Translations under genes and position numbers: made by a program
The notes under the pieces: generated by a model
What the model was told of the DNA's origin: nothing
The model's database searches: none
What the model saw: the letters and a program-made list of their open reading frames with translations, nothing else
NCBI GenBank assembly: GCA_002150995.1
Contig: MDHJ01000001.1
Location: 1,922,001 to 1,986,000, forward strand
Direction: 5' to 3'
From: Clavibacter michiganensis
GTDB lineage: Bacteria > Actinomycetota > Actinomycetes > Actinomycetales > Microbacteriaceae
DNA length: 64,000 nucleotides
In this document: piece after piece, positions 20,810-30,517 of the stretch
Layout of the letters: each line of letters starts with the position of its first letter
How positions within the stretch are numbered: position 1 is the stretch's first letter

Positions 20810-21615
20810 GCGGGGACCCGCAGCGCGTAGAGCGCGACGGCGCTGGCGGCGGCCACGTTGAGGGAGTCGACGCCGTGGAGCATCGGGATCACGACGGTCG
20901 AGTCCGCGTGCCGGAGGGCGTGCCGGCTGAGGCCGTCGCCCTCGGTGCCGAGCACGAGCGCGATCCGCTCCGGCGGGTCCGCGGCGAAGGCGTCGAGCGT
21001 CACCGCGTCGTCCTCCAGCGCGAGCGCCGCTAGGTGGAAGCCCGCGTCGTGCAGGAGCGGGGCGGCCTCGGACCACTCCGGAAGCCGCGTCCACGGCACC
21101 TGCAGCACGGTGCCCATGCTCACGCGGACGCTCCGCCGGTAGAGCGGGTCGGCGCAACGCGGCGTGATGAGCACGGCGTCCGCGCCGATGCCCGCGACCG
21201 CTCGGAAGATCGCCCCGACGTTCGTATGGTCGACGATGTCCTCCAGGACGACGACGCGGCGCGCGTCGCGCAGCACGTCGGGAACGGACGGCAGGGGCGG
21301 GCGGTGCATCGCGGCGAGCGCCCCGCGGTGCAGGTTGTAGCCGGTGAGCCGCTCCAGCACGGCGGCCGCGCCGACGAAGACGGGCACGTCCGGGAACGCG
21401 CCGAGGAGCGGGGCGACGTCGTCGAGCCACTGCTCCTGCACGAGGACCGAGCGCGGCACGTGGCCGGCGGCGAGCGCCCGGCCCATGACCTTGGTGGACT
21501 CGGCGATGTAGAGGCCGCCCGCGGGCTCGCTCACGCGACGCAGGGCCACGTCCGTGAGACGGGAGTAGTCCTCGAGGCCCGGGGAGTCGAGGTCCTCGAT
21601 GCGGTGGATGTGCAC
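20806..21615 (-). CDS. SpoU/TrmH-family RNA 2'-O-methyltransferase
   Basis: A SPOUT-class knotted methyltransferase of about 269 residues. An N-terminal L30e-like substrate-binding part (ESTKVMGRALAAGHVPRSVL) is followed by the catalytic domain with motif 1 DIVDHTNVGAIFRAVAG, motif 2 IALVLGTEGDGLS and motif 3 VVIPMLHGVDSLNVAAASA. This fits 23S rRNA or tRNA ribose methylation; the exact nucleotide is unknown. I chose GTG at 21615, 7 bases after AGGAGAGG, because translation further upstream loses all similarity. It overlaps the D,D-carboxypeptidase start. Confidence 0.87.
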   Translation of the reverse strand: MHIHRIEDLDSPGLEDYSRLTDVALRRVSEPAGGLYIAESTKVMGRALAAGHVPRSVLVQEQWLDDVAPLLGAFPDVPVFVGAAAVLERLTGYNLHRGALAAMHRPPLPSVPDVLRDARRVVVLEDIVDHTNVGAIFRAVAGIGADAVLITPRCADPLYRRSVRVSMGTVLQVPWTRLPEWSEAAPLLHDAGFHLAALALEDDAVTLDAFAADPPERIALVLGTEGDGLSRHALRHADSTVVIPMLHGVDSLNVAAASAVALYALRVPA

Positions 21616-21689
21616 GCCGGTCCTCTCCTGCGCCCGCACCGCGCCGGTGGGAGCCTCGTCACGCGGAGCCTTCGCGGGGATGCGCTGTC

Positions 21690-21695
21690 TAGACT
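21690..21695 (+). promoter_or_regulatory. Putative -10 box of the sirtuin gene within a short inverted repeat
   Basis: TAGACT flanked by CTGTC (21685-21689) and GACAG (21697-21701). It lies 75 bases before the ATG at 21771. Confidence 0.4.
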
Positions 21696-21770
21696 CGACA
21701 GGACAATGATGCCTTGCCCCGTCGCTCCCCGCCGACCGGGCCGGGCGTCCGCTCGGCACCGGGAGGCCCC

Positions 21771-22624
21771 ATGAGCACCGCTCTCCGTGACGATCCCCGA
21801 CCCCCGCGGGGTCCACGATCGCCGAGGCGGTCGAGCTCATGCGCGGCCGTCGCACCGCCGTCCTCACGGGCGCCGGCCTCAGCACCGACTCCGGCATCCC
21901 CGACTACCGCGGCGAGGGCGCCCCGAAGCGGAACCCTATGACGTTCCAGCAGTTCCGCAGCGAGGGCGACGACTTCCGCCGCCGCTACTGGGCGGGCGGC
22001 CACCTCGGCTGGAAGGCCTTCAGCTCCGCGCGGCCCAACGACGGGCACGCGGCGCTCGCCGACCTGGAGGCGGCCGGCGTCGTCGCGGGCCTCGTCACGC
22101 AGAACGTCGACGGCCTGCACGAGCGCGCCGGGTCCCGCCGCGTGGTGGACCTGCACGGCTCCCTCGACCGGGTCCTCTGCCTCGACTGCGGACAGGCCTA
22201 CGCGCGCTCCGCCGTCGCCGAGCGGATCAGCGCCGAGAACCCGTGGCTCGACCAGCCCGACGCGGTGGAGCTGAACCCGGACGGCGACGCGCAGGTCCAC
22301 GACGTCGACCGCTTCCGGATCCCGGTGTGCAGCGTCTGCGGCGGCATGCTCAAGCCGGACGTGGTCTTCTTCGGCGAGCTCGTGCCGACGGAGCGCTTCC
22401 AGGAGGCCAGCGCCATCGTGGCCGGCGCCGACGTGCTCCTCATCGCCGGGTCGTCCCTCGCGGTCAACTCCGGCATCCGCCTGCTCGAGCTCGCCCGGAG
22501 GAGCCGCATGCCGATCGTCATCCTCAACCGCGGCGTCACCAAGGGCGACACCCGTGCCACGGTGCGCCTGGAGGGCGGCACGAGCGAGACCCTCCGCGCC
22601 ATCGCGACGGAGCTCGCCGCGTGA
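21771..22624 (+). CDS. Sir2-family NAD-dependent protein deacylase, one base missing near 21797
   Basis: A sirtuin that removes acyl groups from lysines at the cost of NAD. Motifs: the NAD loop GAGLSTDSGIPDYRGEG, the catalytic region QNVDGLHERAGS with HGS, and two zinc Cys pairs, CLDCG and CSVCGG. GSSLAVNSG contacts NAD, and the end is VRLEGGTSETLRAIATELAA. The ATG at 21771 has a GGGAGG ribosome site, but its frame leaves that of the sirtuin near 21797. Adding one C gives MSTALRDDPPTPAGSTIAEA and a 284-residue protein. If the base is not missing, translation would start at the ATG at 21839 (261 residues). Confidence 0.87.
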
Positions 22625-23256
22625 CGCGCATCGTGCTCGTCCGCCACGGCCGCACCGCGTGGAACGTGGAGCGGCGCGTGCAGGGCTCCAGCGACATCCC
22701 CCTCGACGACACCGGGCGCGCGCAGGCCGCCACGGCCGGTGCGCTCCTCGCGGAGGCGGTCGCCGGCGGATCCGGCTGGGACGCCGTGTACGCGAGCCCC
22801 CTGAGCCGCGCCTTCGAGACCGCGTCGATCATCGTGGAGCACCTCGCGCTCGGCGGCGCCCCGACATCGGGTCCGGTGCCGGAGGCGGCGCTCGCCGAGC
22901 GGCGCTACGGCCTCGCGGAGGGTCTGACGCACGCGGAGATCGAGGCGCGCTTCCTCGACGGCGACGTCCCCGGCCGGGAGACCGTGGAGTCCGTCACCGA
23001 GCGCGCGGGCGCCGCGCTCGTGCGGCTGGCCGACCGGCACCCCGGCGGATCGATCGTCGCCGTCTCGCACGGCGGCGTCATCGCCGCGCTGGCGCGGAGC
23101 CTCGACGCGTCCCTCGTCGGGCGACCCGGCCCCATGATCGAGAACGGGTCGGCGCACACCTTCGGCGTGGTCGACGGCGAGCTGTCGCTGCTGCGCTTCG
23201 GCGGGGTGGCGGACCTCGGCGCCCTCGCCGGCCTCCGCAGCCCGCATACCGCCTGA
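22621..23256 (+). CDS. Histidine phosphatase (phosphoglycerate mutase-like) family protein
   Basis: A 211-residue branch-1 histidine phosphatase. The catalytic loop VLVRHGRTAWN has the phospho-accepting His at residue 9. The Arg of SPLSRAFETA and the Glu of ALAERRYGLAEG line the pocket, and the second His is in VAVSHGGVIAAL. The GTG start overlaps the sirtuin stop (GTGA). Substrates in this family range from phosphosugars to cobalamin precursors, and nothing nearby decides between them. It converges with the glycosyltransferase gene after a 71-base gap. Confidence 0.87.
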   Translation: MTRIVLVRHGRTAWNVERRVQGSSDIPLDDTGRAQAATAGALLAEAVAGGSGWDAVYASPLSRAFETASIIVEHLALGGAPTSGPVPEAALAERRYGLAEGLTHAEIEARFLDGDVPGRETVESVTERAGAALVRLADRHPGGSIVAVSHGGVIAALARSLDASLVGRPGPMIENGSAHTFGVVDGELSLLRFGGVADLGALAGLRSPHTA

Positions 23257-23327
23257 GCCGCACCGCGGGCGGGCAACCAGCGTCCCGTGGCGCGAACCGA
23301 TCCCGACGCGCGCCGATCCCGCGCCCG

Positions 23328-24422
23328 TCAGGCCCGGGCGCGGCCCGATCGCGCGACCTGCTCGAGGAGGTCGCCCAACGCCGCCGCCGAGGCATCCCAG
23401 TCGTACTCCGCGGCCCGCGCGGAGCACGCGGCCGACCGGCGCCGCCACTCCTCCGGGTCCTCCAGCGCCCGCACGGCGGCGGCGAAGCCCTCGGGGTCGT
23501 CCGGGTCGACGTACACCGCCGCGTCCCCGCCGATCTCGCGGAAGATGGGGATGTCGCTGACCACGACGGGCAGCCCGGCGCTCATGGCCTCGATCACGGG
23601 GATGCCGAAGCCCTCGTCGCGCGAGGCGGTGAGGAGCGCGGTCGCGCGCCGCAGCGTGCGCGCGTACTCGTCGTCGCTCGCGCCATCGCGGAACACGAGC
23701 CGGGCGCCGTCGGCGAGCGCCTCGAGCCGCTCCCGCTCCGACGGCGGGACGCGGCTCATGAGGTGCAGCTCGTGCTCGGGCAGGTCGTCGGCCGCGCGCA
23801 CGAGCGTCTCGACGTTCTTGTAGGGCATGTAGGAGCCCATGTAGACGAGCGTCCGCTCCTCGGGCCCGCGACGCGGGCCGTCGGGCGTCCCGTCGGACGC
23901 GGGGGCGAGCTCGGCCGCGTTGGGCACGACGACCACGGGCCGCGTCGTCAGGCGGTGCCGCCGGATGAGGCCGCGCGTCGTCTCGCTCACGGTGACGACG
24001 GCGTCGGCCCGGTCGAGCAGGAGCCTCTGCGGCCACCACGCCAGGTGGAAGGCCCGCCACAGCGCACGCACGGGTGCGGGGAGGTCGCGCGGCGGGCGCC
24101 GGTGGCGGTAGTAGATGAGGTCGTGCAGGGTCAGGACGAGCGGGTAGGTGCGGCCGCGCGACCCCATGGTCTGCATGGGGCTGTACACGACGTCGGGCCG
24201 CATCCGCGAGACGCGCCGGGCGACCCAGGGCTCGCGCGCTCCCGTCGGCGAGCTGACCAGCTGCCAGGGCAGGTCCGGCAGGAGCTGGAGCTGGCGGTGG
24301 TCGCTGATCAGCATGGTCACGTCGAAGCGCGCGCCCAGCCGGGCGACGAGCTCGGCACCGTACCGGCTGATCCCGTCGTGCCGCCCGATGCGGGTGTAGC
24401 GGCAGTCGAACACGAGCCTCAC
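23328..24422 (-). CDS. GT4-type glycosyltransferase
   Basis: A GT-B fold glycosyltransferase of 364 residues. The N-terminal domain opens VRLVFDCRYTRIGRHDGISR, and the C-terminal nucleotide-sugar domain has TLVYMGSYMPYKNVETLV and the donor motif TASRDEGFGIPVIEAMSAGLPVV, read here as EGFGIPVIEAMSAG. This is the usual E-x7-E signature of GT4. Acceptor and donor are not known; mannose transfer to lipid or polysaccharide is common in this clade. The GTG start at 24422 overlaps the alpha/beta hydrolase stop, giving a coupled two-gene operon. Confidence 0.85.
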   Translation of the reverse strand: MRLVFDCRYTRIGRHDGISRYGAELVARLGARFDVTMLISDHRQLQLLPDLPWQLVSSPTGAREPWVARRVSRMRPDVVYSPMQTMGSRGRTYPLVLTLHDLIYYRHRRPPRDLPAPVRALWRAFHLAWWPQRLLLDRADAVVTVSETTRGLIRRHRLTTRPVVVVPNAAELAPASDGTPDGPRRGPEERTLVYMGSYMPYKNVETLVRAADDLPEHELHLMSRVPPSERERLEALADGARLVFRDGASDDEYARTLRRATALLTASRDEGFGIPVIEAMSAGLPVVVSDIPIFREIGGDAAVYVDPDDPEGFAAAVRALEDPEEWRRRSAACSARAAEYDWDASAAALGDLLEQVARSGRARA

Positions 24423-25314
24423 GATGCGGTCCCCTCGTCCAGGAAGCGGCGGATGGAGCGGGCCGCCTCGCGCGGCGTCTCGTAGTGGATCAGGTGGCCG
24501 ACCCGCGGGATGACCTCCAGTCGCGCGTCCGCGAAGAGGCGCTGGAGGCGGTGCTGCGCGGCGACGGGCGTGATGTCGTCGCGCTCGGCCGCGACCAGCA
24601 GCACCGGGACGCCCACCCGCGGGGCGTACGTGCTGGCGTCCGACGACACCGACGCGCGGAAAGCCTCGAGCACCACGCGCCGGTCGCTGAAGGCGCTGAA
24701 GAACCGGTCGTGCTGGTCGTTGATCCACCGCCGCAGCCCGCGGTCGCGGTCTTCGCCATCGCCTCGCTCATGACGCGCACGATGGCGCGGTTGCGGAGCA
24801 GGCCGAACCCCGCGCGCTCGGGGAGCACGGCGGCCGCCCGGTAGTAGAGGACGGCGAGCCGGGTGAGGACGCCCCGCGGGCCCTCGAGGGCGGGCGCCGC
24901 GATCGGGTTCACGAGCACGGCGCGGGGGTTCGGCAGCCCGTCGGCCAGCGCGGCCGAGACGACGATCGATCCGAAGGAGTGCCCGAGGACGGTCGCGTCC
25001 CGCGTCGCGGTCGACTCCACGAAGGCGCGGAGCCAGGTCGAGTAGCCGGGGATGTCATGCCGGGCGTCGACGAGCGGCGTGGAGTCGCCGAAGCCGGGGA
25101 GGTCGGGCGAGAGGATCCGCACCTCCGGCAGCTGCGCCACCACGGGCTCCAGCCCGTGGTGGTCCCCGCGGAACCCGTGCACGACCACCAGGACCTCGGC
25201 GGCGTCCGCCGGCCCGTACTCCCACCACGCGGTGCTGCTCCCGAGGAGGTCGACGGTGCGGCGCACCACGGGGATGCGGTCGAGCTGGGCGGCGTAGGGC
25301 GAGGGGACGGTCAT
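24419..25314 (-). CDS. Alpha/beta-fold hydrolase, one base missing near 24748
   Basis: A soluble alpha/beta hydrolase of about 298 residues. The oxyanion strand reads VLVVVHGFRGDHHGLEPV, the nucleophile elbow is VLGHSFGSIVV (Ser), the acid is in VAAERDDITPVAAQ and the His in RVGHLIHYETP. The frame breaks after EAMAKT. One added C gives RDRGLRRWINDQHDRFF and joins the C-terminal part, which ends RSIRRFLDEGTAS. The ATG at 25314 lies 8 bases from a TAGACT box, a leaderless arrangement. Substrate unknown. It is coupled to the downstream glycosyltransferase. Confidence 0.86.
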
Positions 25315-25322
25315 CGGGGTCG

Positions 25323-25328
25323 AGTCTA
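25323..25328 (-). promoter_or_regulatory. -10 box, leaderless promoter of the hydrolase-glycosyltransferase operon
   Basis: TAGACT on the minus strand with 8 bases to the ATG at 25314. Confidence 0.5.
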
Positions 25329-25388
25329 CGAGCGCCCGCGGCCCGTGCCCCCGGGCGCGCCGGGCCGACCGGCCCCGGCCGCCGGACC

Positions 25389-25394
25389 TAGAAT
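25389..25394 (+). promoter_or_regulatory. Putative -10 box of treS
   Basis: TAGAAT, 58 bases before the treS GTG at 25452. Confidence 0.45.
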
Positions 25395-25451
25395 CGCCCC
25401 CAGGCCTTCCCGCCCCCGAGTCGACGCCCCGTCGCGCCCATGAGGAGAACC

Positions 25452-27172
25452 GTGAGCTTCACCGCCCCCATCACCCTGCCCGGCCTCACCCTCGACAAGC
25501 AGTGGTACAAGCGCTCCGTCTTCTACGAGGTCATGATCCGCTCCTTCGTCGACTCGAACGGCGACGGCACGGGCGACATCCAGGGGCTCATCTCCAAGCT
25601 CGACTACCTGCAGTGGCTCGGCATCGACGGCCTCTGGATCCCGCCGTTCTTCCAGTCGCCGCTGCGCGACGGCGGCTACGACATCAGCGACTACATGTCG
25701 GTCCTCCCCGAGTTCGGCACGCTCGACGACTTCAAGGAGCTCGTCACCAAGTCCCACGAGCGCAACATGCGCATCGTCATCGACCTCGTGATGAACCACA
25801 CCTCCGATCAGCACGAGTGGTTCCAGCAGTCCCGCTCCGACCCGGACGGCCCCTACGGCGACTTCTACGTGTGGAGCGACACCGACGAGAAGTACGAGGA
25901 CATCCGCGTCATCTTCGTCGACACCGAGGAGTCCAACTGGACCTTCGACCCGGTGCGCCGCCAGTTCTTCTTCCACCGCTTCTTCTCGCACCAGCCTGAC
26001 CTGAACTTCGACAACCCGAAGGTGCACGAGGCGATCTACGGCGTCATCCGCCACTGGCTCGACATGGGCGTCGACGGCCTCCGCCTCGACGCGATCCCGT
26101 ACCTGTACGAGACCGAGGAGGGCAACGGCGAGGGCGAGCCCGCGACCCACGAGTTCCTGAAGCGCCTGCGCGCGATGGTCGACGAGGAGTACCCGGGCCG
26201 CATCCTCATCGCGGAGGCGAACCAGTGGCCGCGCGAGGTGTCGGCCTTCCTCGGCACCGAGGAGGAGCCGGAGTGCCACATGGCCTTCGACTTCCCGATC
26301 ATGCCGCGCATCTTCTACTCGCTGCGCTCGCAGACGGCGGACGAGCTGAAGCGCATCATGAGCGAGACCTTCGAGATCCCCGACGCCGCCGCGTGGGGGT
26401 CTTCCTCCGCAACCACGACGAGCTGACGCTCGAGATGGTGAGCGAGGAGTACCGCCAGGCCATGTACGGCTGGTACGCGTACGACCCGCGCATGCGCGTG
26501 AACATCGGCATCCGGCGCCGCCTCGCACCGCTGCTCGACAACTCGCGCGCCGAGCTCGAGCTCGTGCACGCGCTCCTGTTCTCGCTCCCCGGCAGCCCGT
26601 TCCTCTACTACGGCGACGAGATCGGGATGGGCGACAACATCTGGCTCCCGGACCGCGACGCGTCCCGCACGCCCATGCAGTGGACCCCGGACCGCAACGC
26701 GGGCTTCTCCACGGCCGACCCGGGCAAGCTCTACCTCCCCGTCGTGCAGTCGCTCGTCTACAACTACGCGCAGATCAACGTGGAGTCGCAGCTGGCGCAG
26801 TCGCGCTCGCTCCTGCACTGGGTGCGGAACGTCATCCACGTCCGGAAGGCGCACCCGGTCTTCGGGCAGGGCACCATCCGGGTGCTCCCGACGGACCACG
26901 AGAGCGTCCTCGCGTTCGTGCGCTCCTACGAGGGCAGCGGCACGCACTTCGGCGACCGCGCCGAGGACGTGCTCTGCGTCTTCTCGTTCGCGCACAACCC
27001 CGTCTCGGTCACGATCGACGCCACCGACTTCGCGGGATCCCAGCTCTACGACCTCTTCGGCGGCGGCGTGTTCCCGACGGTCGGCGACGACGGGCGCCTG
27101 ACGCTCACGCTCGCGACGCAGAGCTTCTACTGGCTGCACATGGGTGCGCCCGCCAACGGCGGTCGCCCGTAG
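25452..27172 (+). CDS. treS: Maltose alpha-D-glucosyltransferase/trehalose synthase TreS, one base missing near 26397
   Basis: TreS interconverts maltose and trehalose and links trehalose to glycogen metabolism. It is a GH13 enzyme: the nucleophile Asp is in DGLRLDAIPYLYE, the acid Glu in ILIAEANQWP, and the third carboxylate in FLRNHDELTLE. The N-terminal WYKRSVFYEVMIRSFVDSNG and MNHTSDQHEWFQQS are family hallmarks. The frame breaks at AAAWG; one added G gives VFLRNHDELT. Repaired length is 573 residues. I prefer GTG at 25452, which follows GAGGAG, over the ATG at 25440. No maltokinase gene adjoins it. Confidence 0.93.
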
Positions 27173-27175
27173 CAT
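27170..27175 (+). promoter_or_regulatory. -10 box overlapping the treS stop codon, leaderless promoter of the exonuclease gene
   Basis: TAGCAT, whose first three bases are the treS TAG stop. Seven bases follow, then the ATG at 27183. Confidence 0.4.
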
Positions 27176-27182
27176 CTACAGG

Positions 27183-27884
27183 ATGACCTCCCGCTGGCAC
27201 GACACCCTGGCCTCGTTCGACCTCGAGACGACGGGGGTGGACGTGGAGACCGCCCGCATCGTCACGGCCTGCATCGTCGTGCTCGACGCCGAGGGGCGCG
27301 TGCTGGAGCGCCACGACTGGCTGGCGGATCCCGGCGTCGAGATCCCCGCGGGCGCCGCCGCCATCCACGGCGTCACCACGGAGCGCGCCCGGGCCGAGGG
27401 TCGTGACGCGGGAGCCGTGGTCCTCGAGATCGTCACCACCATCCGGGAGATGTTCGCCCGCGGCCTCGCGCTCGTGGTCTACAACGCGCCCTACGACCTC
27501 ACCCTCCTCAACCGCGAGGCCGTGCGCCACGGCGTGGAGCCGCTCCGCGACACCGGGCCCGTGATCGACCCGCTCGTCATCGACAAGGCCGTGGACACCT
27601 ACCGCCGCGGCAAGCGCACCCTGTCCGTGGCGGCCGAGCACTACGGCGTGCGGCTCGACGACGCGCACGACGCCGGTGCCGACGCGATCGCCGCGGGCCG
27701 CGTCGCCCAGGCCATCGTGGGGCGCTACGCCGACCAGCTCGACATCCCGGTGCTCGACCTCCACGACCGCCAGGTCGACTGGTCCCGCGTGCAGGCCGAG
27801 AGCTTCCAGGACTACATGCGCCGCACGCGGGATCCCGCGTTCACGACCTCCGGTGCTTGGCCCGAGCGGCACGCGGGCAGCTGA
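27183..27884 (+). CDS. DnaQ-like 3'-5' exonuclease (DEDDh)
   Basis: A 233-residue exonuclease-domain protein. ExoI is SFDLETTGVDV with the first Asp/Glu pair, ExoII is LVVYNAPYDLTLLN and ExoIII is LDDAHDAGADAIAAGR with His and Asp of the DEDDh set. It resembles the stand-alone epsilon-like exonucleases of actinobacteria, which may act in proofreading or RNA/DNA end trimming. No helicase or ligase domain is attached. It follows treS by 10 bases, but a -10 box over the treS stop suggests independent expression. A strong terminator follows. Confidence 0.87.
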   Translation: MTSRWHDTLASFDLETTGVDVETARIVTACIVVLDAEGRVLERHDWLADPGVEIPAGAAAIHGVTTERARAEGRDAGAVVLEIVTTIREMFARGLALVVYNAPYDLTLLNREAVRHGVEPLRDTGPVIDPLVIDKAVDTYRRGKRTLSVAAEHYGVRLDDAHDAGADAIAAGRVAQAIVGRYADQLDIPVLDLHDRQVDWSRVQAESFQDYMRRTRDPAFTTSGAWPERHAGS

Positions 27885-27963
27885 GCACGGCGCCCCCGCC
27901 CTGATCCCGCTCCACGCACCGCGCACTTCGCGGCGGGCGGGGACCGCGGGAGCGACGGGGACG

Positions 27964-27999
27964 ACGAAGGGCGCCCGGCCGGAGCCGGGCGCCCTTCGT
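27964..27999. terminator. Bidirectional hairpin terminator between the exonuclease gene and rpmE2
   Basis: A perfect 16-base stem, 27964-27979 with 27984-27999, with a CGGA loop. It is GC-rich with a short A/T edge (CGAAGGG...CCCTTCG). It lies 79 bases after the exonuclease stop and 17 bases after the rpmE2 stop on the other strand, so it can serve both. Confidence 0.75.
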
Positions 28000-28016
28000 G
28001 CTGCAGCGGGTGGCTG

Positions 28017-28271
28017 CTACTTCTTGCCGAAGCCCGCGTAGCGCGAGTTGAACTTCTCGACGCGTCCGGCGGAGTCCATGATGCGCTGCTTGCCCGTGTA
28101 GAACGGGTGCGAGGCGCTGGAGATCTCGACGTCGATGACGGGGTACGTGTTGCCGTCCTCCCACTCGATGGTCTTCGAGCTGCCCACGGTGGAGCGGGTG
28201 AGGAACGTCTCACCGGAGGCGAGGTCGCGGAAGACGACGGGGGCGTACTGGGGGTGGATGTCGGTCTTCAT
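28017..28271 (-). CDS. rpmE2: 50S ribosomal protein L31 type B
   Basis: An 84-residue L31 paralogue. [16 protein letters not shown] and [20 protein letters not shown] are typical of type B. It has no cysteine at all, so it is the zinc-free (C-minus) form that replaces the zinc-binding L31 when zinc is scarce or serves as the sole L31. In other bacteria such paralogues are often Zur-controlled; I see no clear Zur box upstream. I chose the ATG at 28271 because similarity begins there. A TAGGCT -10 box lies at 28349-28354. Confidence 0.93.
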   Translation of the reverse strand: MKTDIHPQYAPVVFRDLASGETFLTRSTVGSSKTIEWEDGNTYPVIDVEISSASHPFYTGKQRIMDSAGRVEKFNSRYAGFGKK

Positions 28272-28348
28272 CGGGGGTGTCCTTCGTCGAATCGATGTCG
28301 TGCGTGGGAAGCGTGAGCGGTGCGGGATGATCACCGGACCAGTGGACG

Positions 28349-28354
28349 AGCCTA
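28349..28354 (-). promoter_or_regulatory. Putative -10 box of rpmE2
   Basis: TAGGCT on the minus strand, 77 bases before the rpmE2 start. Confidence 0.4.
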
Positions 28355-28412
28355 CCAGACGGGCGGGGCTTCCGGTCGGGCCGGGATCCGACGCGCCGGA
28401 GGGGAGCCCGCG

Positions 28413-29200
28413 TCAGCCGCGGACGGCGCGCGCGGTGAAGCGCCCGTCGACCTGCGTGACCTCGAGCTCGAGGCCGAAGGTGCGGCCGAGGGAGTCGGCG
28501 GTGATGACGTCGGCGAGCGGCCCGGCCGCGACGACCGCGCCGTCGCGGAGGAGCAGGCCGTGCGTGAAGCCGCGCGGGATCTCCTCGACGTGGTGCGTGA
28601 CCATCACGATGCCGGGGGCCTCCGGCGCCGACGCGTAGCCGCCGAGCAGCTGCAGGAGCTCCTCGCGGGCGCCGAGGTCGAGGCTCGCGGCCGGCTCGTC
28701 GAGGAGGAGGAGCTCCGGGTCGGTCATGATCGAGCGCGCGATCTGCACGCGCTTCTGCTCGCCGTCGCTGAGCGTGCCGAACCGGCGCTGCTCGAGGTGG
28801 TCGAGGCGCCACTCCGCGAGCACGCGCCGGGCGCGGCGCACGTCGATGTCCTCGTAGTCCTCGTTCCAGCGCCCCGTCACCGAGTACGCGGCCGTGAGGA
28901 CGACGTCCAGGACGGTCTCGTCGGCCGGGATGCGGCGGGCCATGGCGGTCGAGGCGAACCCGATGCGGGAGCGCAGCTCGAAGACGTCGACGCGGCCGAG
29001 CTCGTGGTCCAGGACCGTCGCGCTTCCGGAGGAGGGGTGCGCCATGGCCGAGGCGATCTGCAGCAGGCTCGTCTTCCCGGCCCCGTTCGGCCGAGGACGA
29101 CCCAGCGCTCGTCGTCGTCCACCGTCCAGTCGATGCGGTCGAGGATGGTCGTCCCGTTCCGGACGAAGGACACTCCGGACAGGGAGAGGACGTGGCTCAT
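28413..29200 (-). CDS. Stand-alone ABC-type ATPase, one base missing near 29091
   Basis: An ATP-binding cassette subunit. After repair the Walker A reads VVLGPNGAGKTSLLQIAS, the Q-loop region is IGFASTAMARR, the signature is FGTLSDGEQKRVQIARSI, Walker B is LLLLDEPAASLD and the H-loop is VTHHVEE. The repaired length is 262 residues. No permease or binding protein adjoins it, so the cargo is unknown; it resembles the ModF/YlmA-like cytosolic ATPases more than transport-operon members. A TAGACT box 6 bases before the ATG suggests a leaderless mRNA. Confidence 0.85.
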
Positions 29201-29206
29201 GCCCCG

Positions 29207-29212
29207 AGTCTA
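29207..29212 (-). promoter_or_regulatory. -10 box, leaderless promoter of the ABC ATPase gene
   Basis: TAGACT on the minus strand, exactly 6 bases from the ATG at 29200, so the A of ATG is the expected first transcribed base. Confidence 0.55.
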
Positions 29213-29286
29213 CCGGCCCGGGCCCGCGCGCGGCTCGACCTCGGCGCGTGCGGGAACGGGCGGCGTGCCCGCCCTGACGGGCGGCG

Positions 29287-30471
29287 TCAGCGGAGGATCG
29301 ACGCGTAGATCGCCTCGGTCTGGCGCGCGATGCGGTCCCAGCCGAACTCGCGCTCGGCGCGCGCGCGGCCGGCCTCGCCCATGCGGCGGGCGGAGTCCGG
29401 ATCCTGCACCACCTCGGTGAGCGCGGCGGCGAGTTCCCGGACGAAGCGGTCGGGGTCGGTGGGGGTGCCCGTGCCGTCGGTGGCCTGGTCGATGGGGACG
29501 AGGCGCCCGGTGACGCCGTCGTCGACGACCTCGGGGATCCCGCCCGTCGCCGTGCCGACGACGGGGGCGCCGCACGCCATGGCCTCGAGGTTGACGATGC
29601 CGAGCGGCTCGTAGATGGACGGGCAGACGAAGACCGTGCCCGCGGTGAGCACCGCGGACAGCTCGCGGCGCGGCAGCAGGCGGTCGATCCAGACGACGCC
29701 GGACCGCTCCTCCTGGAGGCCGCGGACGAGGGACGTCACCTCCTCCATGATCTGCGGGGTGTCGGGCGCGCCCGCGCAGAGCACCATCTGGACGTCGGCG
29801 GGCAGGAGCGCGGCCGCGCGGAGGAGGTAGGGCAGCCCCTTCTGCCGCGTGATCCGCCCGACGAACACGACGGACGGCCGCGACGGGTCGATGCCGAGCG
29901 ACCGCACCAGCTCGTCGTCGTGCACCGGAGCCCACGCCTCGAGGTCGATGCCGTTGTAGACGGTGTGCACGCGGGACTCGTCGAGCGCGGGGTACGAGCG
30001 CAGGATGTCCCGCTTCATGCCGTCGCTCACCGCGATGACGGCGTCGGCCGCCTCGTAGGCCGTGCGCTCGATCCAGCTCGACACGCGGTAGCCGCCGCCC
30101 AGCTGCTCGGCCTTCCAGGGGCGCAGCGGCTCGAGGCTGTGCGCGGTGACGACGTGCGGGATGCCGTGGAGCATCGACGCGACGTGGCCCGCGTGGTTCG
30201 CGTACCAGGTGTGGGAGTGCACGACGTCGGCGCCGGCCACGTCGCTGGCGATCGCCAGGTCGACGGCCATGGTCTGCAGGGTCGCGTTCGCCTCGCGGAG
30301 CTCCGCGGGGACCGGATAGGAGAAGACCCCGGGCTCGTCGCGCGGGGCGCCGAAGGCACGGACGACGACCTCGGTCCGCTGCCGCATGGCCTTCACGAGC
30401 TCCGTGACGTGCACGCCGGCACCCCCGTAGACCTCGGGCGGATACTCCTTGGTGATCACGTCTGCTCGCAT
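29287..30471 (-). CDS. glgA: Glycogen synthase, actinobacterial type (GlgA/GlgM)
   Basis: A GT4-type transferase of 394 residues that uses ADP-glucose. In mycobacteria the homologue (GlgM) makes maltose-1-phosphate, so the product here could be linear glucan or maltose-1-phosphate. [19 protein letters not shown] with the KxGG-like glycine turn is typical, as are [20 protein letters not shown] and the donor motif [17 protein letters not shown] (E-x7-E). The start is the ATG at 30471. It diverges from glgC with 46 bases between starts, and its TAGCGT box lies 7 bases upstream of the ATG. Confidence 0.92.
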   Translation of the reverse strand: MRADVITKEYPPEVYGGAGVHVTELVKAMRQRTEVVVRAFGAPRDEPGVFSYPVPAELREANATLQTMAVDLAIASDVAGADVVHSHTWYANHAGHVASMLHGIPHVVTAHSLEPLRPWKAEQLGGGYRVSSWIERTAYEAADAVIAVSDGMKRDILRSYPALDESRVHTVYNGIDLEAWAPVHDDELVRSLGIDPSRPSVVFVGRITRQKGLPYLLRAAALLPADVQMVLCAGAPDTPQIMEEVTSLVRGLQEERSGVVWIDRLLPRRELSAVLTAGTVFVCPSIYEPLGIVNLEAMACGAPVVGTATGGIPEVVDDGVTGRLVPIDQATDGTGTPTDPDRFVRELAAALTEVVQDPDSARRMGEAGRARAEREFGWDRIARQTEAIYASILR

Positions 30472-30478
30472 TGGTCGA

Positions 30479-30484
30479 ACGCTA
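30479..30484 (-). promoter_or_regulatory. -10 box, leaderless promoter of glgA
   Basis: TAGCGT on the minus strand, 7 bases before the ATG at 30471. It would overlap the -35 region of the divergent glgC promoter. Confidence 0.4.
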
Positions 30485-30505
30485 GTACATGCCCCGTCGT
30501 GCATC

Positions 30506-30511
30506 TACGCT
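30506..30511 (+). promoter_or_regulatory. -10 box, leaderless promoter of glgC
   Basis: TACGCT followed by GGGGCA and the ATG at 30518. Confidence 0.5.
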
Positions 30512-30517
30512 GGGGCA

